Source of the DNA: an uncultured Chloroflexota bacterium
Lineage (GTDB): Bacteria; Chloroflexota; Anaerolineae; Anaerolineales; Anaerolineaceae
Reading direction: 5' to 3'
Assembly: GCA_902795255.1 (NCBI GenBank)
Contig: CADBKS010000061.1
Coordinates: 1 to 13,756, forward strand
DNA length: 13,756 nucleotides
The notes below the pieces were generated by a model, which made no database searches, was not told the origin of the DNA, and saw nothing but the letters and a program-made list of their open reading frames with translations. Each line of letters opens with the position of its first letter. Within the stretch, counting starts at the first letter, position 1. The position numbers were made by a program, and so were the translations under genes. This document shows, piece after piece, positions 13,563-13,756 of the stretch.

Positions 13563-13571
13563 ATTATAGCA
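13563..13571 (-). promoter_or_regulatory. Extended -10 promoter of the marR-ABC operon
   Basis: On the minus strand TGCTATAAT combines a perfect TATAAT (13563-13568) with the TGn extension. The -35 is poor (TTTTCT at 16 bases). An extended -10 can compensate for that. Predicted start near 13556, leader about 60 bases. Confidence 0.6.
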
Positions 13572-13581
13572 ATAAATCCGG

Positions 13582-13610
13582 TTCAGAAAATTCATACGTG
13601 ACATTATAAA
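13582..13610 (+). promoter_or_regulatory. Candidate plus-strand promoter, divergent from marR
   Basis: -35 TTCAGA (13582-13587), exact 17-base spacer, -10 TATAAA (13605-13610). It would start a transcript near 13617 that meets the terminator at 13692 after roughly 110 bases. Confidence 0.35.
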
Positions 13611-13691
13611 AAGGGCTGCCATACCATACCGGGCCCCGGAGATTTTTGACGGCGGGGTTGATGAAGGCGCAGCAGCAGCGGGTATACAGCA

Positions 13692-13733
13692 GGGACCCGT
13701 CCGAATCTTCGGACGGGTCCCGTTTCGTTTTTC
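13692..13733 (+). terminator. Very strong plus-strand intrinsic terminator
   Basis: GGGACCCGTCCGAA (13692-13705) pairs perfectly with TTCGGACGGGTCCC (13708-13721), followed by GTTTCGTTTTT. No T tract exists on the other strand. No plus-strand protein gene precedes it, so it ends a short transcript or is the attenuator of a gene beyond the window. Confidence 0.8.
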
Positions 13734-13756
13734 TGTGTTCCGGCTCTTATTATGAC

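Noticed and set aside
13617..13733. T-box or trp-type attenuator at the right edge
   Set aside because: There is no T-box UGGNACCGCG core and no leader peptide with clustered regulatory codons, although a terminator is present.
13661..13756. Plus-strand frame beginning MKAQQQRVYS, open to the right edge
   Set aside because: It would have to be translated through a perfect 14-bp terminator hairpin and has no proper ribosome binding site.
1..13756. CRISPR array, insertion sequence, integrase, prophage or toxin-antitoxin pair
   Set aside because: No regularly spaced repeats, transposase or integrase motifs, terminal inverted repeats or small paired genes were seen on either strand. The tRNA-Pro has no neighbouring integrase or visible attachment-site duplication.

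Overview
The window is a stretch of bacterial chromosome of roughly 57% G+C (estimated by eye). Nearly every gene has a purine-rich AGGAGG-type ribosome binding site, and sigma-70/A-type promoters and T-tailed intrinsic terminators are common. The MarR plus LmrCD-type exporter cassette, the type I glutamine synthetase and the long two-domain adenine deaminase fit a Gram-positive-like anaerobe, most likely a moderately GC-rich Clostridia-type Bacillota of gut or rumen. That placement is an inference; no rRNA or other marker gene is present.

Layout. 1-750 is a disordered left edge: a minus-strand fragment with an apparent frameshift (about 1-210), then an open frame (136-750) in which about 64 residues match N-acetylhexosamine 1-kinase-type phosphotransferases but the flanks do not. 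751-1036 holds a probable minus-strand structured non-coding RNA ending in a strong terminator. 1037-1987 encodes a membrane-anchored GT2 glycosyltransferase, followed by a terminator and a 66-residue membrane protein (2180-2380). 2488-3642 (minus) is a PLP aminotransferase with a long, possibly structured leader. A tRNA-Pro(TGG) lies at 3863-3935. 3962-4963 (minus) is a secreted protein with a short beta-helix-like repeat, divergent from adenine deaminase (5317-7053, plus) across a 353-base region with a promoter for each gene. 7163-8587 (minus) is glutamine synthetase and 8829-9266 (minus) a four-helix membrane protein. 9405-13496 (minus) is a tight three-gene operon: marR, then two ABC half-transporters with overlapping gene ends. 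The last 260 bases hold the marR promoter and, on the plus strand, a promoter-like sequence and a very strong terminator.

How the parts work together. The clearest functional unit is the marR-ABC-ABC operon. The two half-transporters carry complementary degenerate and canonical ATPase motifs, so they should form one heterodimeric exporter whose expression the MarR protein probably controls. Adenine deaminase releases ammonia that glutamine synthetase can assimilate, but the two genes are convergent with separate promoters, so this is only a metabolic link.

I found no convincing new multi-gene system, CRISPR array, insertion sequence or prophage. The best candidates for something undescribed are the minus-strand RNA at about 830-1014, the structured leader of the aminotransferase gene, and the repeat-containing secreted protein.
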